From SG8-39 sp041558415 (GTDB lineage Bacteria > Pseudomonadota > Gammaproteobacteria > Burkholderiales > SG8-39), in assembly GCA_041558415.1 (NCBI GenBank), contig JBFFEY010000072.1, positions 1 to 14,511 on the forward strand: a stretch of 14,511 nucleotides of DNA, written 5' to 3'. How positions within the stretch are numbered: position 1 is the stretch's first letter; every line of letters starts with the position of its first letter. This document shows, one piece after another, positions 1 through 5,792 of this stretch. Both the position numbers and the translations under genes were made by a program. The notes below the pieces were generated by a model that ran no database searches, was not told the origin of the DNA, and saw only the letters and a program-made list of their open reading frames with translations.

Positions 1-272
1 CGCTGCGCCGCCTGCAGCATTTTCATGGCCGTGCCACGCTCGTCCTCGATCAGCAGCAGCGTGAGCGCTTCGATCTCCCGCGTCAGGCCGATCAGGCGCT
101 TGCGAACATTCACGTCGGCGATGCCAAAGAAGAGCCTGCGCATGCCCATGCGCCGGTATCCGTATTCCGCGTAGCGCACGTCCTCGTAGGCCTCGTCAAT
201 GCCGGCCCGATCCAGCAGGCGCGAGATCTCGTCCTGAGCGCGAACGATTCTTCGGCCGTAGTTGCTTGCCAC
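1..272 (-). CDS. Hypothetical protein, N-terminal 90 residues (runs off the left edge)
   Basis: I do not recognise this protein. Reading the minus strand from a GTG at 272 gives 90 open codons to the window edge, starting MASNYGRRIVRAQDE. The frame stays open upstream to a stop at 339-341, but the GTG is the only plausible start codon in that stretch, and AAGGGA lies about 10 bases before it. The visible part is charged and looks helical: a stretch rich in Asp, Glu and Tyr (residues 25-40), then RRMGMRRLFFGIADVNVRK (41-59), then a Leu/Glu helix (60-80). There is no signal peptide, membrane segment or catalytic motif, so a cytoplasmic protein is likely. A candidate small frame (295-426) ends 22 bases upstream and may share its transcript. 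The C-terminus is missing, so a domain further on cannot be excluded. Confidence 0.6.
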   Translation of the reverse strand, partial: MASNYGRRIVRAQDEISRLLDRAGIDEAYEDVRYAEYGYRRMGMRRLFFGIADVNVRKRLIGLTREIEALTLLLIEDERGTAMKMLQAAQ

Positions 273-294
273 GGTCGCTCTTCCCTTCAGTTCT

Positions 295-426
295 TCAACT
301 TGCCGTCCGCCGCGTTCCGCGCGGCGTGCAACAAAGTGTCAGGATGCCCCGACAGGCCCCGGCAATACAAGCGCTGAGCGACATCGAGTCAGCGCCGCAT
401 TCACCCCAGGGCCTGCGGGCGGCCAC
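295..426 (-). CDS. Candidate small Cys-rich protein, 43 aa, GTG start
   Basis: Not recognised. A GTG at 426 lies 8 bases after a perfect ribosome-binding sequence (AAAGGAGGT), and the frame runs 43 codons to a TGA at 295-297. The product starts MAARRPWGECGADSMS and contains five cysteines (residues 10, 20, 25, 32, 33), a short hydrophobic middle (about 18-32) and an Arg-rich tail. The same frame stays open up to an ATG at 507, but that start has no ribosome site. The stop is 22 bases before the GTG of the left-edge gene, so it could be a leader or small partner gene. The case rests almost wholly on the strength of the Shine-Dalgarno match; the composition is not otherwise protein-like. Confidence 0.27.
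   Translation of the reverse strand: MAARRPWGECGADSMSLSACIAGACRGILTLCCTPRGTRRTAS
308..326 (-). other. GC hairpin in the leader of the left-edge gene
   Basis: CGCCGCG and CGCGGCG form a perfect 7-bp stem around a 5-base loop. It falls inside the last codons of the candidate small frame, about 35 bases before the GTG at 272. There is no T-run after it on the minus strand, so it is not an ordinary terminator. It could affect translation or be chance in GC-rich DNA. Confidence 0.25.
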
Positions 427-434
427 GCCCCATG

Positions 435-443
435 ACCTCCTTT
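435..443 (-). promoter_or_regulatory. Perfect Shine-Dalgarno AAAGGAGGT in an apparently non-coding region
   Basis: Reading the minus strand, AAAGGAGGT is a nine-base complement of the 16S 3' end. It lies 8 bases before the GTG at 426. An ATG at 433 is only 1 base from the end of the match (about 2 bases from the GGAGG core), too close for normal initiation, and would give just 10 residues. The GTG is therefore the better partner. Confidence 0.4.
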
Positions 444-623
444 GACGACTTTTTGGCGGGCGTACGGAACTATTTGACACGCATCTCCGTGCGCCTTCGC
501 TAACCATAATCGGCGAAACCGCCGCAGCAAAAGAGGGAAAGGCTTCAATCGGTTAGCGCGCACGGATGCGGTCCCGAGGCGACGCGCCGAAGACAGACAA
601 AGGCACGGAATCGAGCATCGGCT

Positions 624-1112
624 ATGGCAACGACCTACAAGATCGTCTTGCACGGCATCAAGCATGGGGAAGACCTGTCGCGCGTGGTAAAGCGCGTCAT
701 GGCCCTGGTCAAGCTGCCGCGCGAGCGCGTGTTGCGCATGCTCACGAACCCCGGCGTCTCGGTCAAGCACGGCCTCGATGCCCAGAAAGCGGCCAAGTAC
801 GAGGCCGTCCTCGAAAAGGCCGGCTGCAACGTCATCCTCGCACCGGATCTTGCCGCGATCGGGGTTCCGGTCGCCGCGAGCAGCGATGCGCAGGACGACG
901 GCGCGGACTCCCCGGATTCGGCGGCGGGCGCCAGGGGGTTGCTCGGCCGGGTCGCGGGCGTCGTGAAGCGTCGCAGCGGCGGGCGCGTGCGCGCGAACTA
1001 CGAGGAGATGCGGGCGCGGTCGAACGCGCGCAACTGGCGCACGAAGCTGCTGTCGCTCAAGAACGCGGTGCCGCCCGCCATCGGCCAGCTGGTGGAACGC
1101 CTGCGCGGCTGA
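624..1112 (+). CDS. Hypothetical protein with an N-terminal L7/L12-like small alpha/beta domain
   Basis: 162 residues, ATG start, no strong ribosome site (GGAATCGAG lies about 10 bases upstream). Residues 4-74 follow a pattern seen at the ends of various proteobacterial envelope and stress proteins: a strand (KIVLHG), an 'E-D-L-x-x-V-x-x-x-V-M-A-L' helix, 'LPRERV', then 'VKHGLDAQKAAKYEAVLEKAG' split over two helices and a last strand (NVILA). I believe this small domain resembles the ribosomal L7/L12 C-terminal fold, but that comes from memory of the pattern. Residues 84-105 form an acidic Ala/Asp/Ser linker. Residues 106-162 are basic and probably helical, ending in GQLVERLRG. There is no signal peptide or membrane segment. 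The function is unknown. It stands alone on the plus strand, with a hairpin terminator just downstream. Confidence 0.83.
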   Translation: MATTYKIVLHGIKHGEDLSRVVKRVMALVKLPRERVLRMLTNPGVSVKHGLDAQKAAKYEAVLEKAGCNVILAPDLAAIGVPVAASSDAQDDGADSPDSAAGARGLLGRVAGVVKRRSGGRVRANYEEMRARSNARNWRTKLLSLKNAVPPAIGQLVERLRG

Positions 1113-1152
1113 GCCGCGTGGCTGCCAGCGGCGACGCCTAACCCGGCAGCGA

Positions 1153-1171
1153 CCGCTTCCGCGGCTTTTTT
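1153..1171 (+). terminator. Probable intrinsic terminator of the 624-1112 gene
   Basis: CCGC-TTCC-GCGG (1153-1164) is followed by C and six T (1166-1171). An alternative longer pairing joins AGCCGCG (1112-1118) with CGCGGCT (1160-1166), also directly before the T-run. The T-run ends in the stop codon of the convergent GST gene. On the minus strand the hairpin is preceded by A rather than followed by T, so it should act only on plus-strand transcripts. Confidence 0.5.
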
Positions 1172-1800
1172 CAGCCGACGGTCTTAATCGGCTGCGGCTC
1201 GGGACGCGTCGCCGCGAAGGACGACCGCGCCTCGATGCGCGCGGAAAACGCCGCCAGCGCCGCATGGCGCGTCTGCCATTCGAATTCCGGCAGGCGCAGC
1301 GCCGCATAGCCGAGCATGCAGCCGACAGCAACATCGGCCAGGCCGAAGGCGTCGTCCACGAACCAGGTCCCTCCGTCGAGCAGACGCTCGGCCTCCGCGA
1401 AGCCCGCTTCCACCTTGGCCTGCTGGCGCGCGATCCAGTCCGCGCTCTGCAGTTCTGGCCGTCGGGCGCGCTCGAGCACGATCAGCACCACCGCATCGCA
1501 CACGCCGTCGGCGAGCGCCTCGATCTGGCGGTGCGCGACGCGCGCCGCCGGCTCCGCGGGCAGCAGCGCCGGCGCGCGGCCGAGCGTCTCCAGGTACTCG
1601 ATGATCACCTTGGAGTCGTACAGCGTACGCCCGTCGTCGAGCACGAGCGCGGGCACCTTGCCAAGCGGGTTCAGCGACGGCGCCCGGGCGCCCGGATTCC
1701 ACGGCAGGTCGACCAGCGTCTCGCAGGGAATGCCCTTTTCGAGCAGCGCCACGCGCACCTTGCGCGCAAAAGGGCTGGGGCGGGCGATGAGGAGCTTCAC
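1171..1800 (-). CDS. Glutathione S-transferase family protein (YibF-like)
   Basis: 209 residues from a GTG at 1800, chosen because MKLLIARPSPFARKVRVAL is the normal beginning of this family; the frame continues upstream but that extension overlaps the HupE gene. The thioredoxin-like domain (1-75) has a Ser-Pro-Phe motif with S9 as candidate glutathione-activating residue, NPLGKVPAL with the cis-proline P50, and DSKVIIEYL (D62, S63), which binds the glutathione gamma-glutamyl group in relatives. The helical domain (about 85-205) has FGLADVAVG (152-160), the N-capping/hydrophobic staple motif. The length fits cytosolic bacterial GSTs of the YibF type. It is expected to conjugate or reduce with glutathione; the substrate cannot be read. 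The start is 29 bases after the HupE stop, so it is probably the last gene of that transcript, though its link to that block's function is unclear. Confidence 0.9.
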   Translation of the reverse strand: MKLLIARPSPFARKVRVALLEKGIPCETLVDLPWNPGARAPSLNPLGKVPALVLDDGRTLYDSKVIIEYLETLGRAPALLPAEPAARVAHRQIEALADGVCDAVVLIVLERARRPELQSADWIARQQAKVEAGFAEAERLLDGGTWFVDDAFGLADVAVGCMLGYAALRLPEFEWQTRHAALAAFSARIEARSSFAATRPEPQPIKTVG

Positions 1801-1829
1801 CGGGTGCGTCCGAAATCGCGGGAAGCGTA

Positions 1830-2846
1830 TCAGCTCCAGAAACCGGCGGTGCGCTCGAACGCCCAGAATGCGGCCAGCGTCCCGATCGCGTACGCCGTCG
1901 GCTTCGCCACGGCGCCGGCGACATGCCAGCTGTGCCGATCCGCGCTCTGCGAAACGCGCAGCCGCAGCATCTTCAGCAGCCAGAACAGGCCGAAGACCGC
2001 TGCGATGAATACGAGCTGACCCGCCTCCACGCCGAGGTTGAAGGACAACAGCGCGAGCGGCACGGCGTGCTCCGGCACGCCGACCGCACGCAAGGCGCCG
2101 GCGAACCCGAGGCCGTGCAGCAAACCGAAGGCGAAGGCCACTAGCCAGGGTGCGCGCCGCGTCAGGCTCGCCTCCCCCGCACGCAACACGTCGGCGGCAA
2201 CGAACACGATGCTGAGCGCGATCGCCGCTTCGACCGGCTTTTGCGGCACATGCAGCCAGCCGAGCGTCGCCGCGGCGAGCGTCAGGCTGTGCGCCACAGT
2301 GAACGCGGTCACCGTGGCGATGAGCCGCGGCCAGCTGCGCACCAGAAAGAGCAGCGCCAGCACGAACAGCAGGTGGTCGATGCCCAGCAAGATGTGCTCG
2401 AGGCCGAGACCGAAGTAGGCGCCGGCCACGGCGAGCGCGCCCTGCGCCGCGGTCACGCTGAATGCGGTGTCCTCCGGGGTCAGACGCGCGGTCTGCGTCG
2501 TGCCGTCGGCGCGCTCGATGCGCACCAGCACATCCGTGCGCGTGGCCTCCAGGCCATCGATCGCGATGCGCTGACCGATCAATCCGCCTGCGCAGCGCAG
2601 CCGTGCGCGCTCGATGTACGCGCCGTCGACGAACTGCGTACCCGACTCCTTCGACACGCAGCGCTCGGGCAGGCGCACATAGATGCCGAGCCGCCGGTCG
2701 CCGCGCGCCGGCACCTTCCACAGCAGGTCGTAGCTCGGCCCGTCGATCTGGCGCAGCTGCAGGTAGCCCGGGCGCACTTCATGCCCCTGCGCCGTTCCGC
2801 CCGCGAGCGCGAGGATCCACAGCAACGCGCAGAAAAGGCGTTTCAT
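1830..2846 (-). CDS. HupE/UreJ-family membrane protein with an N-terminal periplasmic domain
   Basis: 338 residues. ATG at 2846 overlaps the preceding gene's stop as ATGA and gives a proper signal peptide (MKRLFCALLWILALAGGTAQG, split near residue 20); the frame's longer GTG start at 2960 is inside the parvulin gene. Residues 22-130 form a beta-rich extracytoplasmic domain (HEVRPGYLQL..., cysteines 63 and 85 could pair). Residues 135-335 hold about six or seven membrane segments with family signatures: GLEHILLGIDHLLF (148-161, H151, D157, H158), FTVAHSLTL (H186), FGLLHGLGFAG (H244) and FNLGVEAGQL (269-278). HupE/UreJ proteins are linked to nickel or cobalt uptake in hydrogenase and urease operons, but no such enzyme is here. 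This longer form is the one usually found beside DUF3604 genes. Metal transport is inferred from family and membrane histidines; substrate unknown. Confidence 0.92.
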   Translation of the reverse strand: MKRLFCALLWILALAGGTAQGHEVRPGYLQLRQIDGPSYDLLWKVPARGDRRLGIYVRLPERCVSKESGTQFVDGAYIERARLRCAGGLIGQRIAIDGLEATRTDVLVRIERADGTTQTARLTPEDTAFSVTAAQGALAVAGAYFGLGLEHILLGIDHLLFVLALLFLVRSWPRLIATVTAFTVAHSLTLAAATLGWLHVPQKPVEAAIALSIVFVAADVLRAGEASLTRRAPWLVAFAFGLLHGLGFAGALRAVGVPEHAVPLALLSFNLGVEAGQLVFIAAVFGLFWLLKMLRLRVSQSADRHSWHVAGAVAKPTAYAIGTLAAFWAFERTAGFWS

Positions 2847-3724
2847 TTGTTCACCGCAGCCGCCTTGTCGCCGGCTGTCCGCTCGATCGACACCGTGTAG
2901 CGTTCGCGCAGCGCGGCATAGAACCTCGCCTTGGCCGCCGCGCGCTGCGCCGCGCTCCACTCCCGCACAACGGCGGCACGCACGGCGCTCAGCGGCAGCG
3001 GCCCGCCCGGGTCACGCGCAGCGACCTTCACCAGGTGCAGCCCGTACTCGGTCTCGATCGGGCCGCGCCAGCGCTCGCCCACGGGCAGTGTCTCCAGCGC
3101 CGCGGCGAAGGGCTCGCCGAAGGATCGCGCGACCTCGCGCGGGCTCGCGTTTTCCAGCACGCGCGGCAGCAGCGTCGCGTCCCCCGCCGCCTCCGCCGGC
3201 ACCGCGCCGGCCTCGAGTTGCTTGCGCAATGCCTCGGCTCGCGCGCGTGCCGCCGCCCGGTCGCCCTCCGGCTTGAGGTAGACATGCGCGAAACTGGTGC
3301 GTACCGGCGCGGCGAACTTCTCGCCATGCGCGTCCAGATAAGCCTGCAGCTCGGCGTCGGCCGGTTCGCGCTGCGCGCCGAGATCCTCGTTTAGGAAATC
3401 CATCTTCTGGCGCAGCCGCCGGCGGATGACGAGGTCGTTCTTTTCCAGGCCGAGCGCGAGTGCCTCGCGATAGAGGATCTCCTCGGTAACGTGGCCTTCG
3501 ATCAGTCCGTCCAGCTCGGCGCGCGTCGGCGGCCGCAGCCAGGTGCGCTCGAACTGCTGCGCGAGGCGGGCGATCTGCGCGGCGTCGACGACGATGCGGT
3601 CCGGTGGCGCCTCGGGCTGCGGGGACACCGCGCGGTACAGCAGGAACAGCGCCGCGCCGAGCAGCAGGAACTGGACGAGCGGCTCGCGCAGCAGGCGCCC
3701 CAGGCGCGACGCCAGCGCGCGCAT
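2843..3724 (-). CDS. Membrane-anchored parvulin-type peptidyl-prolyl isomerase-like protein
   Basis: 293 residues, ATG start one base after the DUF3604 stop; its own stop overlaps the HupE start by 4 bases. One membrane anchor near the N-terminus (about 16-33, LVQFLLLGAALFLLYRAV) places the rest in the periplasm. Residues 40-135 are a helical SurA/PpiD-like chaperone arm. The parvulin-like core runs from about 142 to 235: SFAHVYL holds H147, and IETEYGLHLVKV holds H230, matching the paired histidines of parvulins. The usual GGDLGW loop is absent; GDATLLPRVLENASPREVA (181-199) stands in its place. A basic helical tail follows (245-293). The protein is likely a folding helper for an exported partner, most simply the DUF3604 product or the HupE periplasmic domain. 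Real isomerase activity is uncertain because of the altered loop. Confidence 0.88.
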   Translation of the reverse strand: MRALASRLGRLLREPLVQFLLLGAALFLLYRAVSPQPEAPPDRIVVDAAQIARLAQQFERTWLRPPTRAELDGLIEGHVTEEILYREALALGLEKNDLVIRRRLRQKMDFLNEDLGAQREPADAELQAYLDAHGEKFAAPVRTSFAHVYLKPEGDRAAARARAEALRKQLEAGAVPAEAAGDATLLPRVLENASPREVARSFGEPFAAALETLPVGERWRGPIETEYGLHLVKVAARDPGGPLPLSAVRAAVVREWSAAQRAAAKARFYAALRERYTVSIERTAGDKAAAVNK

Positions 3725-3725
3725 C

Positions 3726-5660
3726 TCAGCCCGGCGTGTACCAGATCGGCGAAGTGTAGGCGCGCTCCTGCGTGATCATCGGCACCTCCTTCGACATCTT
3801 GACGCCGAAGCGCTTCGCCTCATAGGCGGTCCAGCGCGGCGTCGGGATTTCGATCACGCGCGCGTAGTAGAACGCCCGCAGCTTCGCGTCGAAGTCCGGG
3901 TCCTTCCACACCGTGATCAGCTCGGGTGCGCCGATGCTGTTGGTCCAGGTCGCGTTGGCGACATCGACCGTGTTGCCGACCGGCGGCAGCTTGCCGTCGG
4001 CGCCCGGCTTGCGATCGCCGGCCCAGACGACGTCGTACACCTTCTCCTTGCGCGCGCCGGAGGCGTCGACCCAGCCCTTCACGATCTGGATGCGGTCGAG
4101 GTTGCCGCCGAGCGGGTCCTTGAGCGCGGCAACGAGAAAGGTGGGCGCCTTGCCCGCAGGCGCCTTGAGCAGGTCTCCGCCCATCGTCACGCCGAGCTGG
4201 TAGCCGATGTTGGCCGGCGTGCGCGATCTGGCGTGCTCGGGCAGAAAGTCGTAACCGCCGAAGAAGCGCACCAACATGCGCGAGCCGGTGGTCGCGTAGG
4301 TCTCCTTGCGCTTCATCGCATCCCAGATCGCTTCGCGCGTGTTCTCCGTCGCCCAGACCGCGGCCAGGCCCGAAGACACCATCGACCAGCCCTCGTATTT
4401 CTTGTCACCAAGCTGCGCCATGGGGTGCTCCCAGCGCTTTACGCTCGGTTCGGCACCGGAATGCTTGCCGAAGAAGTTGTCCTCCTGCGCGGTGGCAAGC
4501 CCCGTATGGCTGTCGGTCGAACCGATCATGCCGAACTTGTAGGGATTGACCCCGGTCTTCTGCTCGAGCGCGAGACCGATCTTGAGCGCCTCACGGGCGT
4601 ACTCGTACCGCAGCATCTCGTTTTTCTTCGGCACGCTCAGATCGAGGTTGCCCTGGTCCCAGGTTTCGTAGTTCGCGAACTCGTCGTTCGGGGAAAGGAA
4701 GGGGTGCGCCTCGCCGTCGCCCTTGATCTGCGTGACCTCGTACAACGGCTCCCAGCGCATGCGCGTCTCGGCGTAGGCCCGATCGAGCGGCTTGCCGGTG
4801 AACGTGTCCACCATCGGGAACATGATGCCGTTCGACAGGTTGCCGTTGTGGGCGAGCGCGAGAATGCGCCCGCCGGTCTTTTGCTCGTAGGCCTCGAGCC
4901 ACTTCCACAGGTCGCGCGGATCGTCGCTGCCCAGCGGTCGCAGCGTCGTGTACGGCTCGGCCATGCTCGCCTTGTGACCGCCTTCGCGGTAGATGACGAC
5001 GCGGTGCAGGTTGTTGCCGCCGGTGTTGGAGGTCCACTCGTAGCCGATGAAGGCGCTGAACTTGCCGGGATCGTTGTACTTCTCGGCCGCCTTGATCGCG
5101 GTCTCCCAAGCCGAGCGGTAGGCCTGGCTGCCGGGCAGCGACGCGAGCGCGGGCGGAAACTTGTTCTGACTGAACGCAACGATGACCTCGACCGCCGCCT
5201 TGACGCCCTCCCGGCCGCCTTTCTGCACCATCTCGTACCAGCGCTTGCCCGTCGCATCGGCGAGTAGCGCCGGTTCGCCCGCGAACAGGCGCGGGAAGAA
5301 CCCCATGTTGTCCGAATGGTCGGCGACGACGAGGAAATCGAGCGGCCGCGAAAGCCGGACCTTCAAACCGGTGGAAGCGACCAGCTCCTCGCCGCGCGCA
5401 AAGCGGTAGGCGTCCTCGGGCAACAGGCGCGCGCCGAAGGCGCCGGCGTCCATCGACATGCCGGTATGCAGGTGCGTATCGCCGAAGTACACCTGGGTCG
5501 GGAATTCGCGCCCCGCGTAAGGCGAGAAATGGCGCTGCGGCTTGAACGCGTCCTCGAGCGTATTGGCCGGCGGGATCGGGTCCCCCGCGCGGACATTCGC
5601 CACGCAGGCGATGACCGCAAGGACGACGACGGATGTACGCAACAGGCGGTGCTGGTTCAT
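3726..5660 (-). CDS. DUF3604 family exported protein with PHP-like metal motifs
   Basis: 644 residues, ATG at 5660 with GAGAGGAG about 7 bases upstream. A signal peptide (1-25, cut near VRAGDP) predicts export to the periplasm. Motifs resemble the PHP phosphoesterase superfamily in order: YFGDTHLHT (58-66, H63 and H65), VVADHSDNMG (111-120, D114, H115, D117), GYEWT (206-210), HNGN (271-274) and GSTDSHTG (380-387, D383, H385). These His/Asp sets could bind two or three metal ions. The remainder (about 390-644) is a mixed region with no motif I recognise. The length is normal for DUF3604. The substrate is unknown; a secreted metal-dependent phosphoesterase or other hydrolase is an inference. 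It begins 132 bases after tamB, and I found no clear sigma-70 promoter in that gap, so read-through from tamAB is possible. It leads a coupled trio with the parvulin and HupE genes. Confidence 0.93.
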   Translation of the reverse strand: MNQHRLLRTSVVVLAVIACVANVRAGDPIPPANTLEDAFKPQRHFSPYAGREFPTQVYFGDTHLHTGMSMDAGAFGARLLPEDAYRFARGEELVASTGLKVRLSRPLDFLVVADHSDNMGFFPRLFAGEPALLADATGKRWYEMVQKGGREGVKAAVEVIVAFSQNKFPPALASLPGSQAYRSAWETAIKAAEKYNDPGKFSAFIGYEWTSNTGGNNLHRVVIYREGGHKASMAEPYTTLRPLGSDDPRDLWKWLEAYEQKTGGRILALAHNGNLSNGIMFPMVDTFTGKPLDRAYAETRMRWEPLYEVTQIKGDGEAHPFLSPNDEFANYETWDQGNLDLSVPKKNEMLRYEYAREALKIGLALEQKTGVNPYKFGMIGSTDSHTGLATAQEDNFFGKHSGAEPSVKRWEHPMAQLGDKKYEGWSMVSSGLAAVWATENTREAIWDAMKRKETYATTGSRMLVRFFGGYDFLPEHARSRTPANIGYQLGVTMGGDLLKAPAGKAPTFLVAALKDPLGGNLDRIQIVKGWVDASGARKEKVYDVVWAGDRKPGADGKLPPVGNTVDVANATWTNSIGAPELITVWKDPDFDAKLRAFYYARVIEIPTPRWTAYEAKRFGVKMSKEVPMITQERAYTSPIWYTPG

Positions 5661-5772
5661 GGGCCGCTCCTCTCTCTACGACGAAAACGACGAACAACCC
5701 GAAAGTACTGCATCGGTGGGGCGGATGCTGGCCCCCCGTTCGGCTACGCGAAACGTCGCGACCACGCAACGC

Positions 5773-5788
5773 ACCGCTGGCCTGCGGT
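5773..5788 (-). other. Short inverted repeat just after tamB
   Basis: ACCGC and GCGGT form a 5-bp stem with a 6-base loop, 4 bases after the tamB stop codon on the minus strand. No T-run follows, so termination here would be weak at best. A second GC-only stem (5718-5722 with 5731-5735) lies closer to the DUF3604 start. Confidence 0.2.
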
Positions 5789-5792
5789 TCGC

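Larger units (their letters stand above)
273..623. other. Divergent intergenic region between the left-edge gene and the 624-1112 gene
   Basis: These 351 bases lie between two divergently transcribed genes and should hold both promoters. On the plus strand a perfect TTGACA sits at 474-479, but the bases 16-18 further on make no good -10; CATAAT at 505-510 is too far away (25 bases). A short inverted repeat CGGCG-AAAC-CGCCG lies at 511-524, and a 7-bp GC hairpin at 308-326. On the minus strand AAAGGAGGT (435-443) precedes a candidate small reading frame. Nothing resembling a tRNA or a long repeat is visible. Promoter assignment here is weak. Confidence 0.4.

Noticed and set aside
401..433. Ten-residue frame from an ATG directly behind AAAGGAGGT
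   Set aside because: Only 1 base separates the ribosome site from the ATG, too close for normal initiation; the GTG at 426 fits better.
474..510. TTGACA followed by CATAAT as a promoter for the 624-1112 gene
   Set aside because: The spacer is 25 bases, far from 17. The TTGACA is kept only as a weak hint in the intergenic entry.
1801..2721. Long N-terminal extension of the GST frame
   Set aside because: It runs through the HupE gene in another frame and is Arg/Ala-rich; the GST family begins at the GTG at 1800.
3543..5267. A 574-codon plus-strand frame opposite DUF3604 and the parvulin gene
   Set aside because: It crosses two confident minus-strand genes, lacks motifs and has an Arg/Val/Leu shadow composition.
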